Below, piece after piece: positions 7,540 through 15,688 of a stretch of 27,584 bases of DNA; within the stretch, counting starts at the first letter, position 1, and each line of letters starts with the position of its first letter. The DNA is from Flavisolibacter sp. (GTDB lineage Bacteria > Bacteroidota > Bacteroidia > Chitinophagales > Chitinophagaceae). Under the pieces are notes generated by a model. It was not told where the DNA came from. It worked only from the letters and a program-made list of their open reading frames with translations, and ran no database searches. The stretch lies in the NCBI GenBank assembly GCA_013695175.1, contig JACDAZ010000148.1, positions 1 to 27,584 of the forward strand. The letters run 5' to 3'. The position numbers were made by a program, and so were the translations under genes.

Positions 7540-8616
7540 ATGAAACAGCTTTTATATTTTTTGTTGGCTGTAACTGCAGTAGCCTGTAAGAAAAAGCAGG
7601 AAACCACACAAGCTATAGTGCAGGATATCACTCATTCAGTGTATGCCTCCGGTGTTGTGAAAAGTGAAAATCAATACCAGGTGTATGCAACGGTTAATGG
7701 GCTGGTACAAAAAATAATGGTAGCCGAAGGCGATGCAGTAAAAAAAGGTGACGTTATTATGCGTATAGAAAACCAGGCTGCTTTATTAAATACAGAAAGC
7801 GCCAGATTGTCTGCAGACTATGCATCAGAAACTGCCAATGCAGATAAATTAAGGGAGCTAAAAGTAAATATTGATCTTGCAAGGATAAAGGTTCAGAACG
7901 ATTCTGTATTACTGGAGCGACAAAAAAATTTGTGGTCACAGCAGATAGGCACCCGTTATGAACTTGAACAAAGGGAGCTGGCATACCAAAATTCGCTGAC
8001 TGTATATAAAGGAGCTCTTCTAAGGTATAGCGACCTGCAAAAACAAATAAGATATAATGCACAACAGGCAAGAAAAAACCTCCAGCTATCTACTATCATG
8101 GCAAAAGACTTTACTATTACCAGTGAAACTGATGGAAAAGTTTTTACCATTTTGAAAGAGCAGGGAGAGATAGTGAATCCGCAAATGCCAGTTGCTGTCA
8201 TAGGTGATGATGCAAATTTTAAACTAGAGCTGCAGGTAGATGAATACGATATTGCAAAAATCCGGGTTGGACAAAAAGTTATAATAAGAATGGATAGTTA
8301 TAAGGATGAAGTGTTTGAAGCAAGGATAGAAAAAATCAATTCAATTATGAATGAAAGATCTAAATCTTTTTTAGTTGAAGCGGTTTTTACAAAAGCACCT
8401 CCGGCGCTTTACCCCAACCTTACAGCAGAAGCAAATATTATTATTGAAACAAAACAAAATGCTTTAAGTATTCCACGTTCATACCTGCTTGATAATGAAC
8501 ACGTGTTACTGGAGAATAAAGAAAAACGAAAAGTTGTCATTGGATTAAAGGATTACCAGCGTGTAGAAATTTTACAAGGTATATCTAAAGAAGATGTTCT
8601 GTTGAAACCTGAATAA
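7540..8616 (+). CDS. Periplasmic adaptor lipoprotein of an ABC exporter (HlyD/MacA-like)
   Basis: A 358-residue protein starting MKQLLYFLLAVTAVACKKKQ, a lipoprotein signal with Cys at 16. A biotinyl-lipoyl-like half (VYATVNGLVQKIMVAEGDAVKKGDVIMRIEN) is followed by an alpha-helical hairpin (about 80-180; LERQKNLWSQQIGTRYELEQRELAYQN). The second lipoyl half (ITSETDGKVFTILKEQGEIV) and beta-barrel/membrane-proximal domains (LQVDEYDIAKIRVGQKVII) follow. Upstream in-frame codons would add 63 residues without family character and would hide the lipoprotein signal, so 7540 is chosen. Its TAA overlaps the next ATG by one base (TAATG), showing translational coupling with the permease. The family bridges an inner-membrane MacB-type permease to outer-membrane factors. 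No TolC-like gene is present here, so the outer channel must be elsewhere. Confidence 0.85.
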   Translation: MKQLLYFLLAVTAVACKKKQETTQAIVQDITHSVYASGVVKSENQYQVYATVNGLVQKIMVAEGDAVKKGDVIMRIENQAALLNTESARLSADYASETANADKLRELKVNIDLARIKVQNDSVLLERQKNLWSQQIGTRYELEQRELAYQNSLTVYKGALLRYSDLQKQIRYNAQQARKNLQLSTIMAKDFTITSETDGKVFTILKEQGEIVNPQMPVAVIGDDANFKLELQVDEYDIAKIRVGQKVIIRMDSYKDEVFEARIEKINSIMNERSKSFLVEAVFTKAPPALYPNLTAEANIIIETKQNALSIPRSYLLDNEHVLLENKEKRKVVIGLKDYQRVEILQGISKEDVLLKPE

Positions 8617-9875
8617 TGAACAGCAAGCTACTATACAATATCGCTAAATCATTATTACTTGCAAGGTTGAGGCAAACTTTAGTAGCCGCTTTGGGTGTAA
8701 CCTTTGGCATCACCATGTTCATTGCATTATTAAGTTTTATGTCGGGGCTTAACAGTACGCTTGATGGGTTGATACTAAACAGAACCCCACATGTAAGATT
8801 GTTCAATGAAATAAAACAAAATCAGGACCAGCCTGTACTTTCTGCTGAAGAATATAAAAACTCGTACAATTTTATTCAGTCCGTAAAAGCCAGCAGTGCA
8901 AGGCAGGAAATTTATAATAGTAGTGGAATCAATCAGTTTTTACAAAGTGACGAACGTGTATTGGGTGTTGCACCCAGGGTAAATACGCAGGTGTTTTTTA
9001 ATGCAGGTGCAATTGATATAACGGGAATGATACACGGTATGGAAGTGGATGCAGAAACAAGACTTTTTCATTTTAATGATTATGTTGTCGAGGGTTCTGC
9101 AAGAGACCTGCGGCAGGTGGCTAATAGTATCATCCTGGGTAAAGCTTTAGCAGAAATAATTCTTGCCAATGTAGGTGATGTGGTACAGGTAACAACTGCA
9201 GCCGGCGACAGGTTTAGTTTAAAAGTTGTTGGATTTTTTCAATCAGGCATACAGGATTACGATAAGGTGCAGAGTTATGCTTCTGTAACCACTGTTCAGA
9301 AATTGCTCGGTAAACCTGCAAATTATATTACGGAATTACATGTAAAGCTTCATGATATAAATTCAGCACCTGCAGTTGCACAGGAATACAGGACTATTTT
9401 TGATGCCAGTGCAGAAGACGTACAAACTGCTAATTCACAATTTGAAACAGGCAGTTTTATTAGAACATTAATTTCTTACAGTGTTGGTATTACATTACTG
9501 ATTGTTGCCGGATTTGGCATTTACAATATATTGAACATGATGATTTATGAAAAAATGGATGCTATTGCCATATTAAAAGCTACAGGTTTTTCAGGATCCG
9601 ACGTTAGAAGAATATTTTTAATGATAGCTTTAAGTATTGGATTTTTTGGTGGATTGGCCGGTTTGTTTTTTGGTTATGTTTTGTCATTATTAATTGATCA
9701 GATTCCATTTGTTACGGCAGCATTACCAACTATTAAAACATATCCTGTAAATTATAATCCTGTGTTTTATTTTATCGCTATAACTTTTTCATTGATCACC
9801 ACATATTTAGCAGGTTTGTTTCCTGCAAGAAAAGCTAGTAAAGTAGATCCGGTTGTAATCATCAGGGGGAAATAA
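8616..9875 (+). CDS. MacB/LolC-type ABC transporter permease
   Basis: A 419-residue inner-membrane protein. An N-terminal transmembrane helix (about 20-45; TLVAALGVTFGITMFIALLS) is followed by a large extracytoplasmic MacB_PCD-type domain (about 50-275). Three helices close the protein (about 283-310, 335-360 and 382-405). The final stretch LFPARKASKVDPVVIIRGK is the usual FtsX-family ending. The four-helix layout with one big periplasmic domain is that of MacB, LolC and LolE. It is coupled to the adaptor by a one-base overlap and followed by the ATPase after one base, so the three form one operon. Whether it exports a drug, peptide or siderophore, or releases lipoproteins, cannot be told. 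The adaptor upstream favours an efflux role. Confidence 0.88.
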   Translation: MNSKLLYNIAKSLLLARLRQTLVAALGVTFGITMFIALLSFMSGLNSTLDGLILNRTPHVRLFNEIKQNQDQPVLSAEEYKNSYNFIQSVKASSARQEIYNSSGINQFLQSDERVLGVAPRVNTQVFFNAGAIDITGMIHGMEVDAETRLFHFNDYVVEGSARDLRQVANSIILGKALAEIILANVGDVVQVTTAAGDRFSLKVVGFFQSGIQDYDKVQSYASVTTVQKLLGKPANYITELHVKLHDINSAPAVAQEYRTIFDASAEDVQTANSQFETGSFIRTLISYSVGITLLIVAGFGIYNILNMMIYEKMDAIAILKATGFSGSDVRRIFLMIALSIGFFGGLAGLFFGYVLSLLIDQIPFVTAALPTIKTYPVNYNPVFYFIAITFSLITTYLAGLFPARKASKVDPVVIIRGK

Positions 9876-9876
9876 T

Positions 9877-10557
9877 ATGAGCGAGGTTATACTGGAAGCA
9901 AAAGGCATCAATAAAAATTTTCATGATCCGATTACAATCAGAGTATTAAGCAATATTTCTTTTTCTATAAATAAAGGTGAATTTGTTTCTGTCATCGGTA
10001 AATCAGGTTGTGGTAAATCAACCTTACTTTACATACTGTCTACAATGGATACAGATTATGAAGGTGAATTATTGATTGATGATAAGTTAGTTACAGGGCA
10101 AAAGCCTGTGAAGCTAGCACAAATAAGAAATGAAAATATAGGTTTTGTATTTCAATTTCATTACCTGCTGAATGAGTTTTCTGTTTTGCAAAATATTATG
10201 CTGCCAGGCCTTAAGTTGAATAAGTATTCTCAAAAACAAGTAGAACAAAACGCTTACGATAAATTGAAAATATTAGGTATTGATCATCTTGCTCATAAAA
10301 AACCAACTTTAATATCGGGCGGTGAAAAACAAAGAGTAGCTATTGCAAGAGCCATGATAAATGATCCGGATATAATTATGGGTGATGAGCCAACAGGTAA
10401 CCTGGACAAAAAAAATAGTGAAATAGTTTTTGAACTGTTTCAAAAGCTTGCAAATGAATTTAATCAAACCTTATTAATTGTAACGCACGACCAGGAATTT
10501 GCTGGCAAAACAAACAGGATCATAGAGATGGAAGACGGGAAAATCATCAGGCATTAA
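9877..10557 (+). CDS. ABC transporter ATP-binding protein (LolD/MacB-type)
   Basis: A 226-residue ATPase. Walker A is GKSGCGKST (41-49), the Q-loop lies in FVFQFHYLLNE (90-100), the signature reads ISGGEKQR (146-153), and Walker B is IIMGDEPTGNLD (166-177). The H-loop VTHD lies near 203. Signature position one is Ile rather than Leu, a tolerated change. The size and F-Q-F-H-Y-L-L-N-E segment match the LolD/MacB subfamily, which pairs with four-helix permeases. It starts one base after the permease stop. A run of T follows its TAATAA, but no stem precedes it, so no clear terminator is seen. Function in the operon: it powers the mechanotransmission cycle of the permease. Confidence 0.92.
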   Translation: MSEVILEAKGINKNFHDPITIRVLSNISFSINKGEFVSVIGKSGCGKSTLLYILSTMDTDYEGELLIDDKLVTGQKPVKLAQIRNENIGFVFQFHYLLNEFSVLQNIMLPGLKLNKYSQKQVEQNAYDKLKILGIDHLAHKKPTLISGGEKQRVAIARAMINDPDIIMGDEPTGNLDKKNSEIVFELFQKLANEFNQTLLIVTHDQEFAGKTNRIIEMEDGKIIRH

Positions 10558-10620
10558 TAATCCTTTTTTTCCAATACAATACGATAGTGATCCATTATCT
10601 CTCTTTCAAAACAAACTTTA

Positions 10621-10650
10621 TTGGCTCTTTTTTTAAACACGTTTAGTTTG
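10621..10650 (+). promoter_or_regulatory. Possible Bacteroidota-type promoter of the 78-residue gene
   Basis: TTG at 10621-10623 is followed 20 bases later by TAGTTTG (10644-10650), close to the TTTG / TAnnTTTG pattern of Bacteroidota promoters but one base short in the downstream box. It would leave a leader of about 90 bases containing an inverted repeat (GCTATAA 10675-10681, TTATAGC 10698-10704). Confidence 0.3.
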
Positions 10651-10749
10651 TGTCTGAACTCGCTGAAACAAAAAGCTATAATTAGGGTCTGCTAAACTTA
10701 TAGCCAAAAATTATGGTCGCATTCTTGCGTATGTAAAAAAAAGTGCGTT

Positions 10750-10986
10750 ATGGAAGCTTTATTTTCTATCAACCTTGCAGTAAATGGTTTCAATGTTGTT
10801 TACCAGGTATTTGAAGAAAGGGGAAAATATGTTTTTCTTTCTGAAAACAGTGCTAATGCTTATCATAACTTCAGCTTTGTTCGAAAGGGTGAAAAGTGGG
10901 TTGAACTGGAGTTGGAACTTATGTCTCCGGAATTAAAAAAGCAAGCGGTAACTGCTTTAAACAAATATGTTTTGACGGAACAGTGA
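10750..10986 (+). CDS. Small cytoplasmic protein of unknown function
   Basis: A 78-residue protein starting MEALFSINLAVNGFNVVYQV. It has alternating beta-type segments (FNVVYQVFEERGKYVFLS), then NFSFVRKGEKWVELELEL, then a closing helix MSPELKKQAVTALNKYVL. No signal peptide, membrane helix or cysteine is present. It looks like a compact alpha/beta protein, and composition and codon use match the genes around it. The family was not recognised. It is separated from the ABC operon by about 190 bases and converges on mqnC with a 13-base gap. The gap upstream carries a possible promoter and an inverted repeat, so it is probably transcribed alone. Confidence 0.6.
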   Translation: MEALFSINLAVNGFNVVYQVFEERGKYVFLSENSANAYHNFSFVRKGEKWVELELELMSPELKKQAVTALNKYVLTEQ

Positions 10987-10999
10987 ATATAATTGGTGA

Positions 11000-12133
11000 T
11001 TAATAGTTCACAACTTGTTCTTCAATAGTCTCAGGAATATTTCTCCAGTCATATTGCTGGTTTCGTAGTTGTGGTTCAAAACCAGCTTCGCGTATTGCAT
11101 CTTGAATAGTGCGATAAGTAAACCTGTGTGGAGCACCTGCAGCACTAACAACATTTTCTTCTATCATTATTGATCCAAAATCATTAGCACCTGCCTGCAG
11201 GCATAGTTGTGCGGTTTGTTTGCCTACTGTAAGCCATGATGCCTGTATGTTTTTAATGTTCGGCAGCATAATACGGCTGATGGCAATCATGCGTATATAT
11301 TCTTCGGGTGTAGTTAAATTATGAACACCTCGTATACGTGTAAGCAATGTATCAACATCCTGGAATGTCCATGGTATAAAAGCAAGAAATCCTTTAGCCT
11401 CCGCAGGTTTTTTTGCCTGCACCTCCCTGATTTTTACAAGATGCTCAAAACGTTCCCTGGTAGTTTCGACGTGCCCAAACATCATAGTGGCAGATGTTGT
11501 AATATTAAGCTTGTGCGCTTCATGCATTATAGACAGCCATTCATCGGCTCCGCACTTTCCTTTTGATATCAATCTTCTAACCCTGTCTACCAAAATTTCT
11601 GCACCTGCACCTGGTAAAGAATCCATACCTGCTTCTTTTAAAGCATTCAAGACCTCGTGGTGCGATTTCTTTTCAAGTTTACAAATATGTGCTACTTCAG
11701 GTGGTCCTAAAGCATGAAGCTTGATTGTTGGATATTCCTTTTTTATCTGTTTGAAAGTTGTTGTGTAAAAACTAAGTCCCAGTTCAGGATGATGTCCACC
11801 TTGTAACAGCAACTGGTCTCCTCCATACTTTATTGTTTCTTCAATTTTTTGCCTGTAAGCAGGCATTTCGGTAATGTAAGCTTCTGCATGACCCGGTATG
11901 CGGTAGAAATTGCAGAATTTACAATTGGCAATACAAACATTGGTTGTATTAACATTCCTGTCTATTTGCCATGTTACTTTACCATGGGGCACCTGCTTTT
12001 TTCTTAATTGGTCAGCTACGGCCATTAATTCTGTTAAAGGAGCTTCTTCAAAAAGAAAAATTCCTTCTTCAATTGTTAAAAAGTCAAAATTTAATGCTTT
12101 TTCAAAAAGCTGCTCCAGTTGCATAGTAGGCAA
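11000..12133 (-). CDS. mqnC: Cyclic dehypoxanthinyl futalosine synthase (radical SAM)
   Basis: A 377-residue radical SAM enzyme of the futalosine route to menaquinone. It turns dehypoxanthinyl futalosine into its cyclic form. The [4Fe-4S] motif is CIANCKFC (C67, C71, C74; CX3CX2C). Family marks follow in order: YGGDQLLLQGGHHPELGL, LHALGPPEV, DSLPGAGAEILVDRVRR, FIPWTFQ, NIQASWLTVG and GANDFGSIMIEENVVSAAG. These point to MqnC rather than its relative MqnE. The start may be the ATG at 12133 or the one three codons later. The gene is monocistronic here, so the rest of the pathway must be elsewhere. Menaquinone as the respiratory quinone fits Bacteroidota. Confidence 0.92.
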   Translation of the reverse strand: MPTMQLEQLFEKALNFDFLTIEEGIFLFEEAPLTELMAVADQLRKKQVPHGKVTWQIDRNVNTTNVCIANCKFCNFYRIPGHAEAYITEMPAYRQKIEETIKYGGDQLLLQGGHHPELGLSFYTTTFKQIKKEYPTIKLHALGPPEVAHICKLEKKSHHEVLNALKEAGMDSLPGAGAEILVDRVRRLISKGKCGADEWLSIMHEAHKLNITTSATMMFGHVETTRERFEHLVKIREVQAKKPAEAKGFLAFIPWTFQDVDTLLTRIRGVHNLTTPEEYIRMIAISRIMLPNIKNIQASWLTVGKQTAQLCLQAGANDFGSIMIEENVVSAAGAPHRFTYRTIQDAIREAGFEPQLRNQQYDWRNIPETIEEQVVNY

Positions 12134-12264
12134 AATTAAGTGTAAGTGGCTGCATTAAAGTATATAAGGTGAACGTGTTGAAACTTAAAAATCTATTTTA
12201 GTAAAAACTTGACAGTTGCAACATATTTTTTCATTATACTGTCTTATTAAAACAACCATCATCC

Positions 12265-13452
12265 ATGAGTAAAAAGTTATTTTTTCTTTCCCTTTTCTTT
12301 GTCCATATCCAAACATGGGCGCAGGAAGAATTTATAACTCCTTCTACTTTTATTACAAAATTTTCTTTTACCCAACTTACAGGTGGTGTAGTATTATTAA
12401 ATGCCCGCTTTGCAGATTTTCCGGATACACTCAATTTTGTTTTAGATACAGGTAGCGGGGGCATTTCATTAGATTCTACTACAGCAGTCTATTTTGGTTT
12501 ACAACCTGCTGCCAGCCAAAGAACCATTAGAGGAATAGGAGGTATTAGACCGGTTTCTTTTTTATATAATCAAACTTTACATCTACCCGGCTTATCAGTA
12601 GACAGTATGCATTTTCATGTAACAGATTATGAGATGTTAACAAGTGTTTATGGAGAACGAATTGATGGTATAATCGGCTACTCCCTGCTTAGTCGTTATA
12701 TAGTTAAGGTCAATTTTGATAGTTCTTATATAGAATTTTGGACACAGGGAGCCATAAAGTATCCAAGGGGAGGACATATGTTCAGACCCAGCATCAATGC
12801 TTTGCCGGTGCAATGGGCTAAAATAAGGGATAACAGGTCCATTAATACCCGCTTCTTATTTGATATGGGAGCAGGATTAAACCTTATTCTTTCATCTGAT
12901 TTTATTGCGGATAGCTCCCTGCTTCATAAAAAGAGAAAATTTTATAATAAAGAGGCTGAGGGTTTAGGTGGTAAAATAGATATGAAAATGACGGTTATAA
13001 AGGAATTCAGATTGGGACCTTACCGGTTTAACCACGTACCTATTTATATTTTTGATGATGAATATAATGTAACATCATATCCGTATTTAGGTGGCATTTT
13101 AGGCAATGACCTGTTGCGTCGGTTTAATATTATTCTCAACTATCAAACAAGGCAATTCCACCTTTTACCAAACTCCCATTTCAATGAACCATTTGATTAT
13201 TCTTACACCGGTATTGAATTGTATATGATTGAAGGATTGATTGTTTTGGGTGATGTAGCTGAAGGCTCTCCTGCAGAAAAAGCCGGTTTAAAAGAAGGCG
13301 ATGTTGTTTTATCCATTAATAGAAATTTTGTACAAAACCTGCAAAAAATGAAAGTGGCCATTCAAAATGCTGGTCAAAAAGTAAAAATGCTGATCATGCG
13401 GCAGGGTGAGTTAATGGAATTTGAATTTAAGGTTCTTAGCATTAAACACTAA
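12265..13452 (+). CDS. Secreted retropepsin-like aspartyl protease with C-terminal PDZ domain
   Basis: A 395-residue protein with a signal peptide ending near WAQ-EE (residues 18-22). Two retropepsin-like repeats follow. The first carries FVLDTGSGGISLD (catalytic D61-T-G-S-G); the second carries RFLFDMGAGLNLIL (D200-M-G-A-G), where Met replaces the usual Thr/Ser. Each repeat has the hydrophobic-Gly element (RIDGIIGYSLL, YLGGILGNDLL) typical of pepsin folds. A PDZ domain fills about 315-390 (VAEGSPAEKAGLKEGDVVLSING-like, here INRN). Such two-repeat plus PDZ proteins are widespread in Bacteroidota and act in the periplasm or at the surface; their substrates are mostly unknown. The 3' end overlaps the upstream alternative start of the M16 gene by 32 bases. 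Confidence 0.85.
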   Translation: MSKKLFFLSLFFVHIQTWAQEEFITPSTFITKFSFTQLTGGVVLLNARFADFPDTLNFVLDTGSGGISLDSTTAVYFGLQPAASQRTIRGIGGIRPVSFLYNQTLHLPGLSVDSMHFHVTDYEMLTSVYGERIDGIIGYSLLSRYIVKVNFDSSYIEFWTQGAIKYPRGGHMFRPSINALPVQWAKIRDNRSINTRFLFDMGAGLNLILSSDFIADSSLLHKKRKFYNKEAEGLGGKIDMKMTVIKEFRLGPYRFNHVPIYIFDDEYNVTSYPYLGGILGNDLLRRFNIILNYQTRQFHLLPNSHFNEPFDYSYTGIELYMIEGLIVLGDVAEGSPAEKAGLKEGDVVLSINRNFVQNLQKMKVAIQNAGQKVKMLIMRQGELMEFEFKVLSIKH

Positions 13453-13507
13453 ATCAGAGAATCTCCCGGATTCTTTAATTTCGCAGGCTTATATTAAACT
13501 ATCTATT

Positions 13508-14761
13508 TTGGTACAGTTTGAAAAATTTGAATTAAGTAATGGTTTGCGTGTTCTGGTACACCAGGATACATCTACACCCATGGCAGTAGTAAATGTTATG
13601 TATGATGTAGGCTCAAAAGATGAGGATTCTAACAAAACAGGCTTTGCTCATTTATTTGAACACCTGATGTTTGGGGGATCTGTGAATGTACCTGCATACG
13701 ACGAGCCCTTGCAGATGGCCGGGGGAGAAAATAATGCTTATACTACTAACGATCTTACCAACTATTATATACAGTTACCATCAGAAAATCTTGAAACTGC
13801 GTTTTGGTTAGAAAGCGATCGTATGCTGTCGCTTGCTTTTGAACAAAAAAGCCTGGATGTTCAGCGGAAAGTGGTTTGTGAAGAATTTAGAGAACATTAC
13901 ATCAATAAGCCATATGGAGATGCATGGCATAAAATGCGTGAACTGGCATTTGATCTCCATCCTTACAGGTGGATGACGATTGGTCGTGAATTAAGTCATA
14001 TAGAAACGGCCTCATTGCAGGACGTAAAAGATTTCTTTTTTAAACATTACCGCCCTGTTAATGCCATTTTGGTTGTAGCGGGCAATGTAAATGTTGACCA
14101 GGTAAAGCAGCTTGCGGAAAAATGGTTTGGTCCTATAGAAAGTGGTGAAAAATATATCAGGCAATTACCTAATGAACCGGAGCAGAAAGTAAAGAAGAAA
14201 CTGGAAGTGCATGCAGAAGTTCCGCTTGATGCTTTGTATAAGTGTTGGCATATTTATCCAAGGTTAGATTCGCGTTATTATGTTTCTGATTTAATAACTG
14301 AAATATTAAGTGGCGGTGGTTCATCTCGTTTGTACCAGTCACTGGTGAAAGAAAAAAAATTATTTAGTAATATTCAATGCTATCATTTAGGATCTATTGA
14401 GGCCGGCCTATTAACTATAGAAGGTAAATTAGTGAAAGGAGTAAAAATAGAAGATGCTGAAAATGCTATTGAAGAAGAGCTGAGTCAGTTAAAAGAGAAA
14501 AAAGTAAGTGAGCAGGAACTTGAAAAAGTAAAAAATAAAACCGAAAGCATGATGGTGTTTGAAGATATGAGTATAATGAACAGGGCCAACAGCATTGCTT
14601 ATTATGAATTATTGGGAAATGCTGATCTGATGAATACGGAGTTGAACAGATATCATAAGGTAACTGTCGATGATATAAAAGATGAGTGCAATAAAATATT
14701 TCGTGAAGAAAACAGCAGTACTTTATGGTATATGTCAAAAACACCTAGTGTCCAAAATTAA
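13508..14761 (+). CDS. M16-family zinc metallopeptidase, catalytic subunit
   Basis: A pitrilysin/insulinase-family protein. Zinc and catalytic residues are in HLFEH (the inverted HxxEH, H48 to H52 counted from the TTG). The distal glutamate lies in VVCEEFREHY about 75 residues on. The second domain contains SGGGSSRLYQSLVKEKKLF. TTG at 13508 is preferred as start: it begins MVQFEKFELSNGLRVLVHQD, where the family normally begins, and TAATTTCG, close to the local -7 pattern, lies about 35 bases upstream. An ATG at 13421 would add 29 residues without family character and overlap the protease gene. There is no signal peptide, so it is cytoplasmic or exported by other means. It probably pairs with the non-catalytic M16 protein at 15689-16963. 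It abuts the convergent GH16 gene with no gap. Confidence 0.88.
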   Translation: MVQFEKFELSNGLRVLVHQDTSTPMAVVNVMYDVGSKDEDSNKTGFAHLFEHLMFGGSVNVPAYDEPLQMAGGENNAYTTNDLTNYYIQLPSENLETAFWLESDRMLSLAFEQKSLDVQRKVVCEEFREHYINKPYGDAWHKMRELAFDLHPYRWMTIGRELSHIETASLQDVKDFFFKHYRPVNAILVVAGNVNVDQVKQLAEKWFGPIESGEKYIRQLPNEPEQKVKKKLEVHAEVPLDALYKCWHIYPRLDSRYYVSDLITEILSGGGSSRLYQSLVKEKKLFSNIQCYHLGSIEAGLLTIEGKLVKGVKIEDAENAIEEELSQLKEKKVSEQELEKVKNKTESMMVFEDMSIMNRANSIAYYELLGNADLMNTELNRYHKVTVDDIKDECNKIFREENSSTLWYMSKTPSVQN

Positions 14762-15586
14762 TTACTGAATCAGCTTAAACACACGTACATAATCAATTTC
14801 AAACCGTGAGGGAAAAATAGTTTCATCTATCCCTTTTTGACCACCCCAGTTTCCACCAACTGCCAGGTTTAGCAACCAGTGAAAACGTTTATCAAAAGGC
14901 CATGTTTTATATTCTTTGTTTTCATTTAAAAAAGAAAATAGAAGTATATCATCAATATATCCTTTAATGAATTCCGGTGTCCAGTCTACACGGTAAATAT
15001 GAAAAGAATCGGTAGCTGATGGTAGTTGTGTAAAAGCTGTTTTTTGTGTGCCTGCAATATGATTATAAGCTTCTGTATGCACACTCATATGTATAGTGTT
15101 GGGATCGAAGCCTACCTGCTCCATAATATCAATTTCGCCCGATGCAGGCCAATTGCCATAAGCCCAGTCAGTAGGTAACATCCATATTGCCGGCCACAAG
15201 CCTCTTCCTTTTGGCATTCTGGCTTTTGCCTCAAATCTTCCAAATAAAAAATCACCCTTATTTTTTGAAATTAATCTTGTAGAAGTGTAGCGGTTATTAT
15301 CTTTTTCTTCTTTCCGTGCTTCTAGAATTAAAATTCCGTTTTCTATAAAAACATTTTCACCTGCTGTATAAAACTGAAGTTCATTGTTGCCCCATCCATG
15401 ACCACCAGTATCATAGCCCCATTTTGTAGGATCAGGTTTAACTCCGGTTTCAAATTCATCTGCCCAAACCGGAGATTTTTCAAAGTTCCAGGTATTTATA
15501 ATTGGCTGCGATTCTTTATGTTGCCTGGACATAGGTGTGCAGCATACAAAAATAAATACCAGAGATGCAAAGCGCTTACTAAACAT
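14762..15586 (-). CDS. GH16-family beta-glucanase lipoprotein (laminarinase-like)
   Basis: A 274-residue protein. The N-terminal hydrophobic segment MFSKRFASLVFIFVCC ends in two Cys (15 and 16), suggesting a lipoprotein, though the lipobox is imperfect. The catalytic motif is SGEIDIMEQVG, with E151 as nucleophile, D153, and E156 as acid/base (ExDxxE with the beta-bulge, typical of laminarinases). Substrate-cleft elements are also present: WGNNELQFYT, GLWPAIWMLP and FHWLLNLAVGGNWGG. Family members split beta-1,3 or mixed beta-glucans, and the bulge argues against kappa-carrageenase or xyloglucan types. There is no SusC/SusD pair beside it. It lies on the opposite strand between two M16 genes that would normally be neighbours. 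Confidence 0.88.
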   Translation of the reverse strand: MFSKRFASLVFIFVCCTPMSRQHKESQPIINTWNFEKSPVWADEFETGVKPDPTKWGYDTGGHGWGNNELQFYTAGENVFIENGILILEARKEEKDNNRYTSTRLISKNKGDFLFGRFEAKARMPKGRGLWPAIWMLPTDWAYGNWPASGEIDIMEQVGFDPNTIHMSVHTEAYNHIAGTQKTAFTQLPSATDSFHIYRVDWTPEFIKGYIDDILLFSFLNENKEYKTWPFDKRFHWLLNLAVGGNWGGQKGIDETIFPSRFEIDYVRVFKLIQ

Positions 15587-15662
15587 GACTAATTTTTAAC
15601 TATGTAAATATATTTGTTGTTCTGGTTTTTTAATTTGTTATATGCCTTCTGGTTGTTACACT

Positions 15663-15670
15663 TATTTTTG
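15663..15670 (+). promoter_or_regulatory. Possible -7 element for the non-catalytic M16 gene
   Basis: TATTTTTG fits TAnnTTTG and lies 18 bases before the ATG at 15689. Another match, TATATTTG, is at 15609-15616. No well-spaced upstream TTTG was found, so support is partial. Confidence 0.3.
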
Positions 15671-15688
15671 TCAACTATTTTATATATA

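Noticed and set aside
12213..12245. TTGACA and TATACT before the aspartyl protease gene as a sigma-70-like promoter
   Set aside because: The spacer is about 20 bases, too long for that promoter type, and Bacteroidota do not normally use TTGACA/TATAAT boxes.
13421..13507. 29-residue N-terminal extension of the catalytic M16 peptidase
   Set aside because: It overlaps the protease gene, has no family character, and the family start falls at the TTG 13508; the ATG remains possible but less likely.
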